Notes under the pieces: model-generated | The model's input: the letters and a program-made list of their open reading frames with translations, nothing else | Told to the model about the DNA's origin: nothing | Database searches by the model: none | Origin: UBA1402 sp964488495 | GTDB taxonomy: Bacteria; Bacteroidota; Bacteroidia; Bacteroidales; UBA1402 | Length of the DNA stretch: 40,451 nucleotides | Assembly: GCA_964488495.1 (NCBI GenBank) | Contig: CAZAUQ010000015.1 | Span: forward strand, 1-40,451 | Reading direction: 5' to 3' | Position numbers and translations under genes: made by a program | Shown here: piece after piece, positions 1 to 7,980 of the stretch | Position numbering within the stretch: the first letter of the stretch is position 1 | Layout: each line of letters begins with the position of its first letter

Positions 1-370
1 CTTCGATCCTGCGATACCGGACAAAGTCGCGCTTACCGGATGTCCGGATGACCTTGCCCATCAGTAGATGATTCTCGTCCATGAGGCGGTACACCTTTTT
101 GTGGTTGATGATGTACCCCATGTCCTTTAGGTCCATGGTCATGTTCTGGTATCCGTAGCAAACAAATTCGCCGCTTAAGGCCGTACGGATATCTTCGACC
201 ACCTCCGTATTGTCCACCACCGTTCCGTCCGTTCGGTTGGTGGTTGCGCTGGGTCGGGCACCCTTCCTGCCGTTCGTTGGCCGATAATAATACACGCTGC
301 GGGGCAGCAGGGTCCAACTGCAAAGATCCTCGATAGAGGCATCAGGCTTATATTTATTCACGACGCTCAT
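1..370 (-). CDS. IS3-family transposase OrfB, N-terminal part only
   Basis: The 123 residues visible begin MSVVNKYKPDAS and contain the helix-turn-helix region typical of IS3 OrfB, with GYQNMTMDLKDMGYIINHKK followed by VYRLMDEN. The catalytic DDE integrase domain would follow beyond position 1 and is not in the window. The ATG at 368-370 overlaps the OrfA stop in an ATGA, but OrfB is normally made as an OrfAB fusion by a -1 frameshift. The OrfB frame stays open upstream of this ATG back to the slippery site, which fits fusion. Whether the whole gene is intact cannot be told. Confidence 0.8.
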   Translation of the reverse strand, partial: MSVVNKYKPDASIEDLCSWTLLPRSVYYYRPTNGRKGARPSATTNRTDGTVVDNTEVVEDIRTALSGEFVCYGYQNMTMDLKDMGYIINHKKVYRLMDENHLLMGKVIRTSGKRDFVRYRRIE

Positions 371-678
371 CTTGTCCTGGTTTGGAATGAAGTTTTTTTT
401 AAAAGCTCACTCTTGACTTCGAGTTCTAGTGCTTGCTTGGCAATGATACGCTTGAGGCGCTCGTTCTCCTCTTGCAGTGCCTGAACTTCAGGATCAATGC
501 GTCTGTGTGCATCCTTGAGTCCTTTCAGACCATCACTCAAATACTTCTTGCGCCAGCGATCATACAACGAGGGTGCAATGCTGTACTTGCGCAAGGTATT
601 GGCACGGCCTTCACGTTCCGCTTCCCTGAGGATAGAAAGACGGTCTTCAGCTGTAAATTTTCTTCTTTCTGTTGTCAT
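367..678 (-). CDS. IS3-family transposase OrfA (HTH protein)
   Basis: This 103-residue basic protein starts MTTERRKFTAEDRLSILREA. It has a helix-turn-helix at about residues 10-50 (NTLRKYSIAPSLYDRWRKKY), then a leucine-zipper-like helix at about 65-95 (VQALQEENERLKRIIAKQAL). That is the standard IS3 OrfA layout: the HTH binds the terminal repeats and the zipper mediates multimerisation. Near its 3' end the minus strand reads CTT TTA AAA AAA ACT, a slippery heptamer that would shift ribosomes into the OrfB frame. No internal stop or frameshift is seen, so the gene looks intact. Confidence 0.85.
   Translation of the reverse strand: MTTERRKFTAEDRLSILREAEREGRANTLRKYSIAPSLYDRWRKKYLSDGLKGLKDAHRRIDPEVQALQEENERLKRIIAKQALELEVKSELLKKTSFQTRTR
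391..405 (-). other. Probable programmed -1 ribosomal frameshift site
   Basis: On the minus strand the OrfA codons TTA AAA AAA form T_TTA_AAA and A_AAA_AAA slippery heptamers. A one-base backward slip leads into a frame that reads KNFIPNQDK and then directly into the OrfB start MSVV, with no stop. OrfB is in the -1 phase relative to OrfA. Both facts match the known IS3 mechanism for making the OrfAB transposase. I did not identify a downstream stimulatory stem or pseudoknot. Confidence 0.6.
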
Positions 679-746
679 AATTCTCCAAATTTAATAGACC
701 TAACTTGATTCTCAAATTATGTCCAGGCATTTGGGGGGTTAAGACA

Positions 747-1018
747 ATCAACTCCGGATTGATCCCGGCGACGGGCCTGATCCAAAAAACAGTAAAGAGA
801 GCAAGATTGTTCAAAAAGAATTTATGTCGTTCGAGTACCTTAAATTTGTACCAAAGTAACCTGGAGTTATTCCACCTTTCGTCCTGCTTTCCAAAGCTAA
901 TTGCAACTATTATCTTAACAAATTCGACGTTAATTTAGCTAAATTGTGGTTTTATACAATTCTTGTTTAAAGTACCTGATAAAAATATATTTTTACAAAA
1001 AATCAGTTATTTCTGCTT
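747..1018. other. Intergenic, A+T-rich, no gene recognised
   Basis: This 272-bp stretch lies between the presumed IS end and a small membrane protein gene. It has stops in all frames at short intervals apart from weak open stretches without family resemblance. A TAAATTTG box at 841-848 fits the Bacteroidetes -7 consensus, but it lies about 170 bp from the next start and I do not see a -33 partner. I see no tRNA or clear hairpin here. Confidence 0.4.
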
Positions 1019-1315
1019 ATGAAACTCAGCGTTTATTTAGGAATTACGGTAGTTATTGTATCGGTTTTGCTTGGATTACTGCTTTTAAATGCTCATTATA
1101 AAAAGAAATTAACAAAATTAACGACCGAAAGCGTGCAAAAGCAAGATGTAATCAAAAAAGATCTCATTTCTGAAACGAAGTCCGCCTCCGCAAGTCTTGA
1201 CAGACAGGAAACAAATCATTTTCCTCCAAACAACAACAATAAAAGAAAAAGAGAACCCGGGCTTGAAGAAAGTATCTTTATAAATAAAAGGCAAGCTGAA
1301 TATAGTAAAACCTGA
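1019..1315 (+). CDS. Small single-pass membrane protein, function unknown
   Basis: The 98-residue product has one N-terminal hydrophobic segment at about residues 4-25 (VYLGITVVIVSVLLGLLLLN). It is followed by a basic stretch (HYKKKLTK) and a polar, lysine- and asparagine-rich tail with NNNNKRKR near residue 75. The positive charges after the helix suggest an N-out, C-in orientation. I recognise no family. The ORF stands alone: an IS lies upstream and a terminator hairpin 73 bp downstream, which supports it being a transcribed unit. It could be an orphan accessory gene or chance coding; the membrane segment and the terminator favour a real gene. Confidence 0.45.
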   Translation: MKLSVYLGITVVIVSVLLGLLLLNAHYKKKLTKLTTESVQKQDVIKKDLISETKSASASLDRQETNHFPPNNNNKRKREPGLEESIFINKRQAEYSKT

Positions 1316-1387
1316 TGTAGAGCAATTAGAAATATTTACTTGTTTGAAAGTAGTGTTTTAATTTTCATTTAGGTTCATTTAGGGGGA

Positions 1388-1423
1388 GATGCTGAGGGCA
1401 ATTTGTTCTCAGCATCTTTTTTT
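1388..1423 (+). terminator. Rho-independent terminator
   Basis: A perfect 9-bp stem, GATGCTGAG (1388-1396) pairing with CTCAGCATC (1408-1416), has an 11-base loop and is followed by seven T residues. It separates the small membrane protein gene from the alpha-glucuronidase gene. Confidence 0.85.
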
Positions 1424-1435
1424 AAAACAATTGTG

Positions 1436-1443
1436 TATTTTTG
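1436..1443 (+). promoter_or_regulatory. Candidate -7 promoter box for the GH67/GH10 pair
   Basis: TATTTTTG fits the Bacteroidetes -7 consensus TAnnTTTG and lies 42 bp before the alpha-glucuronidase ATG, just after the terminator. A convincing -33 element cannot be singled out because the upstream DNA is a T-run. Confidence 0.35.
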
Positions 1444-1485
1444 TTGTTCTGTCAATAAAAGACAGGAACCATCAAAGTCTGCATT

Positions 1486-3615
1486 ATGCCATTGAAAATC
1501 TGCTATTTATGTCTCCTAATAATGCTTACCACAAGTTCTTTCGGTTTGCCGGCCTCAACAAACCGGGAGTTGTGGCTGCCTGATTCAGCCTGGTCTGTCG
1601 TACAAGTCAAAATGCCCGCCGGAAAAGACTCTCCCACCCTGAAACTAGCGAAACAAGCCTTGATTGAAGGATGGCATGATCAGGATAATACAGCCATCAA
1701 ATTAACAATCAGTCGAGATAAGAGGCTTACTGACGAGGGTTTCAAATTGTCACCCGGCTGCATCAGCGCCAAAACCCACCAAGGCTTGCTCTACGGAGTA
1801 TATGAGTATTTGAGACGCCAGCAGATACGAGCTCCTTTAGATCTGCCCTTTTCCAATCCTTCTTACCAAAGACGCATACTCAACCACTGGGACAATCTGG
1901 ACGGTTCCGTGGAACGGGGCTATGCAGGACGCTCTATATTTTGGAAAGGTAAAAACCAGTTGGAGCCAACTAAAGAAGATCGGGAACGCTGGCGAACCTA
2001 TGCCCGGGCAAACGCCTCCATCGGCATAAACGGAGCTGTACTAAACAACGTCAATGCTTCGCCCGAAATACTTAGCCTGCCGGTGCTCCGAAGAGCAGCA
2101 GCAATAGCCGACGAACTCCGTCCTTACGGTATAACCACCTACCTGAGTATCAATTTTTCCACCCCTGTATTGCTGGGTGGACTAAAGAATGCTGATCCTC
2201 TTGATCGGTCTGTAATTGACTGGTGGCAGACTAAAATTAAAGAAATTTATTCTCTGATTCCCGATTTTGGCGGTTTCCTTGTCAAAGCCAGCAGCGAAGG
2301 TCTGCCCGGACCCGGAGATTATGGCCGTACTCACGCCCAAGGAGCTAATATGCTGGCCGGGCTGCTCAAGCCTTATCACGGAATTGTGATGTGGCGGGCT
2401 TTTGTATATAAACCGGACAGTTACGACCGTGCCAAACAAGCATACGAGGAATTCGTGCCTATGGACGGACAATTCAGCGACAACGTGATTCTACAGATAA
2501 AAAACGGCCCCATAGATTTTCAGCCACGTGAACCCTTAAGTCCTTTATTTGGAGCTCTCCAAAAAACAGCTATCATGCCTGAACTGCAAATCACCCAGGA
2601 ATACCTGGGACAGCAGCATCAGCTGGCATTTTTGGCAGGTTTGTGGGAAGAATGCCTGCAAAGCGATACCTATCAGCAAGGACTCGGAAGCACTGTAGCC
2701 CGCTGCACGGATGGCAGTCTTTTTCCCCGGTCCCTGACTGCCATAGCAGGAGTTTCAAACATTGGTACAGACAGCAACTGGTGCGGTCATCCATTTGCCG
2801 TCGCCAACTGGTATGCATTTGGACGACTGGCCTGGGACAACTCGGCCACAGCCTCTGACATAGCCGGAGAATGGCTGAGACTGACTTTTAAATCCACACA
2901 GGCTTCGTATTGGAATCCGGCTTCGGATGAGAATGCAACTTTTAACGAGAATCCGGCTTCGAACCAAAAGAACAGCGACTGGGAAAAGGAATTTTTTGAA
3001 CCGGTTTTAGCGATGATGCTCCAAAGTCGCGAAACAATGGTAAATTACATGATGCCTCTGGGTTTGCACCATTTGTTTGCCTTCGGTCATCATTATGGCC
3101 CAGGCCCCTGGTATGACGCCCCCGGGCAAAGAAAAGACTGGACTCCGCCCTATTATCATCAGGCAGATGCTTATGGTCTGGGCTTTGACCGCAGCTCAAC
3201 GGGCAGCAATGCGGTAGAGCAATACCGGGAACCTCTGCGTTCTCTGTACAATAATCCGGCTACTTGTCCCGAGAACCTGCTGCTCTGGTTTCATCACCTT
3301 CCCTGGCAATACAGCCTGAAGAATGGCCTCAGCCTGTGGGAAGAACTCTGCCGGCGTTACGATGCCGGCCTGCGGGAAGTACATCGTTACCAGTTGGTCT
3401 GGGATAGTGTGGAAAACTGGGTTGACAGCGAACTTTTTCATCTGGTTCAGGCAAAACTCAGCAGACAGGCCGGGGATGCCCGGGTATGGAAAGATGCATG
3501 CCTGCTGTATTTTCAATCAATCAACCTACTGCCCTTTCCAGACGACATGGAAAAGCCGGTTCACGACCTGGAAGTACTCAAGAAATCAGATATGCGGCAT
3601 TATATGAACCACTGA
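1486..3615 (+). CDS. aguA: Xylan alpha-1,2-glucuronidase, GH67
   Basis: The enzyme removes 4-O-methyl-glucuronic acid from the reducing-end-distal xylose of short xylo-oligosaccharides made by xylanases. It is 709 residues, normal for GH67. A signal peptide covers about residues 1-20, so it is exported, probably to the periplasm. An N-terminal alpha/beta domain is followed by the barrel with the family signature HWDNLDGSVERGYAGRSIFW at 134-153. Likely catalytic residues are E271 (KASSEG), D344 (IDFQ) and E372 (TQEYLG). Their spacing of 73 and 28 matches characterised GH67 enzymes. A low-complexity insertion (NPASDENATFNENPAS) lies near residues 475-490. The GH10 xylanase follows 86 bp downstream, so the two act in sequence on glucuronoxylan. 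No SusC/SusD pair accompanies them here. Confidence 0.95.
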   Translation: MPLKICYLCLLIMLTTSSFGLPASTNRELWLPDSAWSVVQVKMPAGKDSPTLKLAKQALIEGWHDQDNTAIKLTISRDKRLTDEGFKLSPGCISAKTHQGLLYGVYEYLRRQQIRAPLDLPFSNPSYQRRILNHWDNLDGSVERGYAGRSIFWKGKNQLEPTKEDRERWRTYARANASIGINGAVLNNVNASPEILSLPVLRRAAAIADELRPYGITTYLSINFSTPVLLGGLKNADPLDRSVIDWWQTKIKEIYSLIPDFGGFLVKASSEGLPGPGDYGRTHAQGANMLAGLLKPYHGIVMWRAFVYKPDSYDRAKQAYEEFVPMDGQFSDNVILQIKNGPIDFQPREPLSPLFGALQKTAIMPELQITQEYLGQQHQLAFLAGLWEECLQSDTYQQGLGSTVARCTDGSLFPRSLTAIAGVSNIGTDSNWCGHPFAVANWYAFGRLAWDNSATASDIAGEWLRLTFKSTQASYWNPASDENATFNENPASNQKNSDWEKEFFEPVLAMMLQSRETMVNYMMPLGLHHLFAFGHHYGPGPWYDAPGQRKDWTPPYYHQADAYGLGFDRSSTGSNAVEQYREPLRSLYNNPATCPENLLLWFHHLPWQYSLKNGLSLWEELCRRYDAGLREVHRYQLVWDSVENWVDSELFHLVQAKLSRQAGDARVWKDACLLYFQSINLLPFPDDMEKPVHDLEVLKKSDMRHYMNH

Positions 3616-3701
3616 ATCTTCCACAAATTCCATTCAGGCAAAATCGAAAAAGATTCTTTACTATCACACCTACTTTTAAATAAATTTTTAATCCGTAAAC
3701 T

Positions 3702-4823
3702 ATGCAACGAACATTCCTGCTTCTGACAATCGCTGCCCTGGCTTATTACAACGGCATTTCAGCACAAACCACACTGCGCCAGGCTACCGAAGGTCTTTTC
3801 CTGATAGGTGTGGCCGTCAATAACCAACAGGTAAACGGCATGAAAGCTGCCGAAGCCGCACAAATCTCTAAGCATTTCAACGCTATTGTACCCGAGAATT
3901 GCATGAAATCGGCAGTAATTCATCCCGAAGAACATCGTTACAACTTCGAAGCCAGCGACATGATGGTTTCTTTTGGAGAGGCCAATCAGCAAGTTATCAC
4001 CGGACATTGTCTCATCTGGCATTCCCAGCTGGCTCCCTGGTTTTGCGTTGATAAAGAGGGTAAACCGGTTTCTGCCGAAGTGCTCAAAGCCAGGATGCGT
4101 GAGCATATTTTTACTATTATGACTCGCTACAAAGGCCGCATCAAAGGTTATGACGTGGTCAACGAAGCTTTCGAAGACAACGGCAGCTATCGTAACAGCC
4201 CTTTTTACCGGATACTGGGTAAGGACTACATCCGGTTTGCCTTTGAATACGCCCACGAAGCCGATCCCGACGCTGAACTTTATTACAACGATTACAACAT
4301 GGCTAACCCGGTCAAATGCGATGCCGTAGTAAAAATGACAGAAGAACTCAAAGCCGCCGGCTGCCGCATAGACGCCGTAGGCATGCAGGGGCACGTGCAT
4401 TTGGACGAACCTTCAACGGCTGATTTCGAAACCAGTATTCTCAAACTGGCCGCAGCCGGAGTCAAAGTCCTGATCACCGAGTGGGATATTTCCATTTTAC
4501 CCAATCCCTACAAGCATACGGGAGCAAATGTTGCCGACCGCTTCAATTACACTCCTGAGGCAGATCCTTATCGCGGGGAAGTGCCCGAAAAAGTGATGCA
4601 AGCTTGGGAACAACGCGTCACTGACCTCTTTGCTCTATTTCTGAAACACCACTGGCAGATCGATCGTGTTACCCTCTGGGGCCTGAACGACGGCAACTCC
4701 TGGCGCAACAACTTTCCCATCCGCGGGCGCAAAGATTATCCACTGCTCTTCGATCGCAACAATCAGGCTAAAGCAGTGGTACAACAGATGATTGAGCTGG
4801 CAACAGAAACAAAATCAAAGTAA
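3702..4823 (+). CDS. Endo-1,4-beta-xylanase, GH10
   Basis: This retaining glycoside hydrolase cuts the beta-1,4-xylose backbone of xylan. The 373-residue protein has a signal peptide ending ISAQ at about residue 22 and a single GH10 barrel without a carbohydrate-binding module. The acid/base is E155 in DVVNEAFED and the nucleophile is E260 in LITEWDIS; GHCLIWHSQ at 101-109 is the conserved strand before the active site. It lies 86 bp after the GH67 gene in the same direction, and the pair is probably co-transcribed: the xylanase makes the aldouronic acids that GH67 debranches. The name xyn10 would fit, but there is no standard symbol that I can assign. Confidence 0.95.
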   Translation: MQRTFLLLTIAALAYYNGISAQTTLRQATEGLFLIGVAVNNQQVNGMKAAEAAQISKHFNAIVPENCMKSAVIHPEEHRYNFEASDMMVSFGEANQQVITGHCLIWHSQLAPWFCVDKEGKPVSAEVLKARMREHIFTIMTRYKGRIKGYDVVNEAFEDNGSYRNSPFYRILGKDYIRFAFEYAHEADPDAELYYNDYNMANPVKCDAVVKMTEELKAAGCRIDAVGMQGHVHLDEPSTADFETSILKLAAAGVKVLITEWDISILPNPYKHTGANVADRFNYTPEADPYRGEVPEKVMQAWEQRVTDLFALFLKHHWQIDRVTLWGLNDGNSWRNNFPIRGRKDYPLLFDRNNQAKAVVQQMIELATETKSK

Positions 4824-4891
4824 TAACAATCCGGGAAAATTGTTTTTATAAAAATATCATCTCATTATAGCACACTAAGCCCCTTTTCAGG

Positions 4892-4915
4892 CTGACATAG
4901 ATAATCTATGTTCAG
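4892..4915. repeat. Inverted repeat, possible weak terminator
   Basis: CTGACATAGAT and ATCTATGTTCAG form an 11-bp stem with one bulged T and almost no loop. It lies 69 bp after the xylanase stop. On the plus strand no T-run follows; an A-run does. It may end or stabilise the GH67/GH10 transcript or be a protein site. The rest of 4824-5018 holds no recognisable gene. Confidence 0.4.
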
Positions 4916-5018
4916 GTCGGAATAAAAAAATATTCTTCTTTGAGCATAATTGTTTGTATATGTCAAAGAACTTTAATTCATTTGCGAAATTTTTTTATTC
5001 ACTCATTAAAATTCTGCC

Positions 5019-5975
5019 ATGAAAAAGACCAGCTTTATTGCCGTATTGTTAGCTCTGACTACTTGCTTGTATGCACAAAAAATGACGATTTGCGAAGCTT
5101 TCGAGCAATTAACCAATCAGTCTGCTGATTTTTCTCCTATGATTGGAGACCCCGTTGATTCATTGGAAATCTCGTTTTTTTCCACTATAGAAATCGATAA
5201 GGCAGAAGAATCCGTTTTTAAAAAGTTTCTCGGTGCACCTACTTTTAAAGCCACCTATGGTTCTTTTCAGACAGAAAACGAAGCCCTGATGTTGGTCGAA
5301 GAATTAAAGAAGCAATTCTGTGATTGCTGGGGAGTTTTTCATTTTGCAGATAAGATTGACACAATCATGGATAGTCATGAATATCACTTCATACAAGCCG
5401 CCGAGGGTCAGTTTCGCGTTTATGAAGCCTGTTTTAAAATAAATAACTGGGGTGACACTTACGACGTAGTTTTCGAATATCCGCAAACGGAGGATAATTT
5501 TCTTACAGGATACACACCCTCTTACACAGATTATACCGTGCTGCCTTACACGGGCGACGAATCGGCATTTGCTTTTAGTTTAAAACTGATCTTGTCTGAG
5601 TCTTTTGAAGCTTTCGAAGGTATCAAGGGCGATTTGATTCTGGATCCCAATAATTATTTCGATCGTTACGAAGCCAGATATATGCCTTCGGGTTTCGAAA
5701 ACTGCTACATCGAAGACCGGGGCCTGGGCATAGTTTTTTACACCATTCCTCTTTGCAGCAATGTAGAAGAAGCCGAGTTTCAGGAATTGGTCCAAAAACT
5801 CGCCAATCAGGTATTTAGTGCTTTAGAATCCCATTATGGAGCTTCGGCTTCGCAAGATGGAAGTACTATCACTTTTGTTCACAAAGACAATCCGATGCAC
5901 CGGGTAGGCATGCTTTATACTTCGGTAGAGGACGGTTTATATTCGCTGACGCTGATTCTGGACGCTTATCGTTGA
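5019..5975 (+). CDS. Secreted protein with a duplicated domain, function unknown
   Basis: The 318-residue product has a signal peptide (MKKTSFIAVLLALTTCLYAQ). I recognise no named family. By eye it is two copies of one alpha/beta module, about residues 35-165 and 190-318. Each has a strand-rich start, a helix with E/L/K heptads (ALMLVEELKKQF; FQELVQKLANQVF) and a closing strand pair (RVYEACFKINNWGDTYDVVF; RVGMLYTSVEDGLYSLTLIL). Four Cys in the mature part are scattered. The gene sits 13 bp before the TPR gene and is probably in one operon with it, so the two may function together in the periplasm. Confidence 0.8.
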   Translation: MKKTSFIAVLLALTTCLYAQKMTICEAFEQLTNQSADFSPMIGDPVDSLEISFFSTIEIDKAEESVFKKFLGAPTFKATYGSFQTENEALMLVEELKKQFCDCWGVFHFADKIDTIMDSHEYHFIQAAEGQFRVYEACFKINNWGDTYDVVFEYPQTEDNFLTGYTPSYTDYTVLPYTGDESAFAFSLKLILSESFEAFEGIKGDLILDPNNYFDRYEARYMPSGFENCYIEDRGLGIVFYTIPLCSNVEEAEFQELVQKLANQVFSALESHYGASASQDGSTITFVHKDNPMHRVGMLYTSVEDGLYSLTLILDAYR

Positions 5976-5988
5976 TTTCTTCAGCATC

Positions 5989-7746
5989 ATGAAAAAGTTC
6001 CTGCTTCTTTTGCTCTTACTGCTCTCCCGCTTAGTGGTGACGGCACAAAATAACGAGGCTTATTACCTTGAACAAGAAGCCATTGAACTGATTGGTCAGG
6101 GGAATTACATAGAAGCCATCGGGAAATACAACCGGATAATTGAACTTTTCCCGGACAAAGGCGGCCTCTACTATAACCGGGCATGGTGTTACGATATGCT
6201 GAATATGTATGAGGAAGCTATCGCCGATTTGGAGAAGGCTGTCCAGTATGACGAGTACCTTTCTGATGCACATTACCTGCTTGCACAACTCCTCTACACT
6301 AAAGGAGACAAGAAAAGGGCCGTTTACCATGTGGGCAAAATGGAAGGGGGACGGGATACACCTCAAAACCAACTGTTTCTGGAGGCTCTCTCTTTGAACA
6401 TGAAACAAGAATATGACGAAGCGCTGGTTTTGTTTAAGCAATGTACGGAGCTCAATATCCAAACGGGTCATTCCTCTTATTTTATAGGGGAGATTTATTT
6501 CAAAAGATACCAGTATGATCAGGCCATAGACTATTTCAGACAAGCCCTGAAACTGAAATCTTACAAAAACGGATCCGATATCTATCTGATGTTGGGTGGA
6601 TCGGAATCCAAGCTCAAACAATACTTTAACGCCTTCTATACGCTCAATAAATACATCGATGGGGGACCACCGTATGCTTATGCCTATTATCACCGGGGTA
6701 TAAGTCGATTGAGAATCCGTGATTTTACTTATGAATTGGAACCTCTTGATGATTTCCGGAAAATACTGGCTTTGGATCCTGCCTCCGCGGAGGGAGCCCA
6801 CGGCATCGCCTGTTTTCACATCGTAGCACGTCGTTACAAAGAGGGTAAAACCATGCTGGATTCACTTATACAGATTTATCCTTACGAACCTGAATTCTAC
6901 ATTGAGCTGGGGAAAGCGTATGCCGGACTGAAAAATCCGGACCAGGCTCATAAATCCTTCAATAAGGCCAAACAACTGAACCCTGCAATGTCCGATCCCT
7001 ATTTGGAAGCAGGCATACTATACCTTGATCAGCACCTGCCGGAACAAGCCCTTCAGGAGCTCGAAACAGCCATGCGGCTTGATACTGCACACAAGCTTAT
7101 CACCGTGTATTACGCCAGAGCGATCAGTTTACTGGGGAAGGCCAATGAAGCTCAGCAGATGCTGAATGCTCTGTTTTTGTTACCCTCGGAACAATGCAGT
7201 CTTTATTACAAGCGCTTGGCGCACTATGTCCTGGGGATGATTCTCATGGAACAAAAAAAGGAAAAGGCTGCCAGGGAACACCTGGAGGATGCGTTTTTCA
7301 GAATTGAAGAAGCGGGCTTGTATTACGGGGATTGGTGGTTGGAGCAGGGTGATAAGGTCAACGCTGAACGCATTTACTCGGGTTCAATAATGGGCAGTTT
7401 TTTTGACAACGTCGAGCTTGAATGCCGGCTCGGAGCTGTCTATCTGATGAAAAAAAAGTATTGGGACGCCCGTTTTACGTTCAATAAAGCCGTAGAAATT
7501 AATCCCGGATTGGCCGAGGCCCACCTGGGCCTGGGAAGGGCACAGTTCGGCCTGAAGTATTACGCTGAGGCGATGGATGAACTAACCAAAGCCATCGAAC
7601 TGGACGAGAATCTGTCGGAAGCCTATTACCAACGAGCTTTACTGCATCTGGCACAGAAAAATAAAGACCTGGCACAGAATGACCTGCAGATCGCCGCCGA
7701 TCTGGGGCATGAAAAAGCTCAAAAGCACCTGAAAAAACAGGAGTGA
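5989..7746 (+). CDS. Exported TPR-repeat protein
   Basis: The 585-residue product begins with a strong signal peptide (MKKFLLLLLLLLSRLVVTAQ). The rest is built almost entirely of tetratricopeptide repeats, about a dozen, with motifs such as GNYIEAIGKYNRIIELFP at about 37-54 and AEAHLGLGRAQFGLKYYAEA near residues 508-527. TPR arrays bind other proteins, so a scaffold role in the periplasm is likely, but no enzyme domain is present and the partner is unknown. It starts 13 bp after the duplicated-domain protein. An imperfect inverted repeat 29 bp after its stop may end the transcript. Confidence 0.85.
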   Translation: MKKFLLLLLLLLSRLVVTAQNNEAYYLEQEAIELIGQGNYIEAIGKYNRIIELFPDKGGLYYNRAWCYDMLNMYEEAIADLEKAVQYDEYLSDAHYLLAQLLYTKGDKKRAVYHVGKMEGGRDTPQNQLFLEALSLNMKQEYDEALVLFKQCTELNIQTGHSSYFIGEIYFKRYQYDQAIDYFRQALKLKSYKNGSDIYLMLGGSESKLKQYFNAFYTLNKYIDGGPPYAYAYYHRGISRLRIRDFTYELEPLDDFRKILALDPASAEGAHGIACFHIVARRYKEGKTMLDSLIQIYPYEPEFYIELGKAYAGLKNPDQAHKSFNKAKQLNPAMSDPYLEAGILYLDQHLPEQALQELETAMRLDTAHKLITVYYARAISLLGKANEAQQMLNALFLLPSEQCSLYYKRLAHYVLGMILMEQKKEKAAREHLEDAFFRIEEAGLYYGDWWLEQGDKVNAERIYSGSIMGSFFDNVELECRLGAVYLMKKKYWDARFTFNKAVEINPGLAEAHLGLGRAQFGLKYYAEAMDELTKAIELDENLSEAYYQRALLHLAQKNKDLAQNDLQIAADLGHEKAQKHLKKQE

Positions 7747-7775
7747 GGAAAAATTGATACAATAAGAGCTCAAAA

Positions 7776-7797
7776 AGACAACTAAAATAGTTTGTCT
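7776..7797. repeat. Inverted repeat after the TPR gene
   Basis: AGACAACTA and TAGTTTGTCT pair with one bulged base around a three-base loop. There is no T-run after it. It could be a weak terminator or an mRNA 3' end stem. The remaining DNA to 7980 contains only a possible promoter. Confidence 0.35.
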
Positions 7798-7904
7798 GCA
7801 TTCCATACATTACACCACTCAGACTCTTTGCTGCAATTCACGAATTTGCTATAAAAAGGGACGATATTGGCAGAAATCAGTTTTAAGAGCCAAGATATTA
7901 TCTC

Positions 7905-7912
7905 TAATTTTG
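7905..7912 (+). promoter_or_regulatory. Candidate -7 promoter box for the GH127-type gene
   Basis: TAATTTTG fits TAnnTTTG and lies 68 bp before the chosen ATG at 7981. The TTTT at 7881-7884 is the only nearby candidate for a -33 element, so support is partial. A short GACAA/TTGTC stem follows in the presumed leader. Confidence 0.35.
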
Positions 7913-7980
7913 ACAACGGAGAAAATTGTCTCTCTTTTATATTTATTAAAGACTCAAATTACTTTTACTTGATAACAACT

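Larger units (their letters stand above)
1..746 (-). mobile_element. IS3-family insertion sequence, 5' part, cut by window edge
   Basis: Two minus-strand reading frames, OrfA and OrfB, overlap by four bases in the usual IS3 arrangement and carry a slippery sequence between them. The upstream end is placed by eye at about 746, where the minus strand reads TGTCTTAACCCCCCAAATGC, a TG-starting sequence that could be the left inverted repeat. The opposite end lies outside the window, so neither the inverted repeat pair nor the target-site duplication can be checked. The element could be intact outside the window. Confidence 0.75.

Noticed and set aside
2913..2961. Two GAATCCGGCTTCG copies 36 bp apart in the GH67 gene
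   Set aside because: Similarity stops after 13-14 bases; it only encodes a NPAS motif twice in a low-complexity loop.
3759..4400. 213-codon open frame on the minus strand inside the xylanase gene
   Set aside because: It lies wholly within a gene whose GH10 residues are clear, has no family resemblance and reads as the antisense of that gene.
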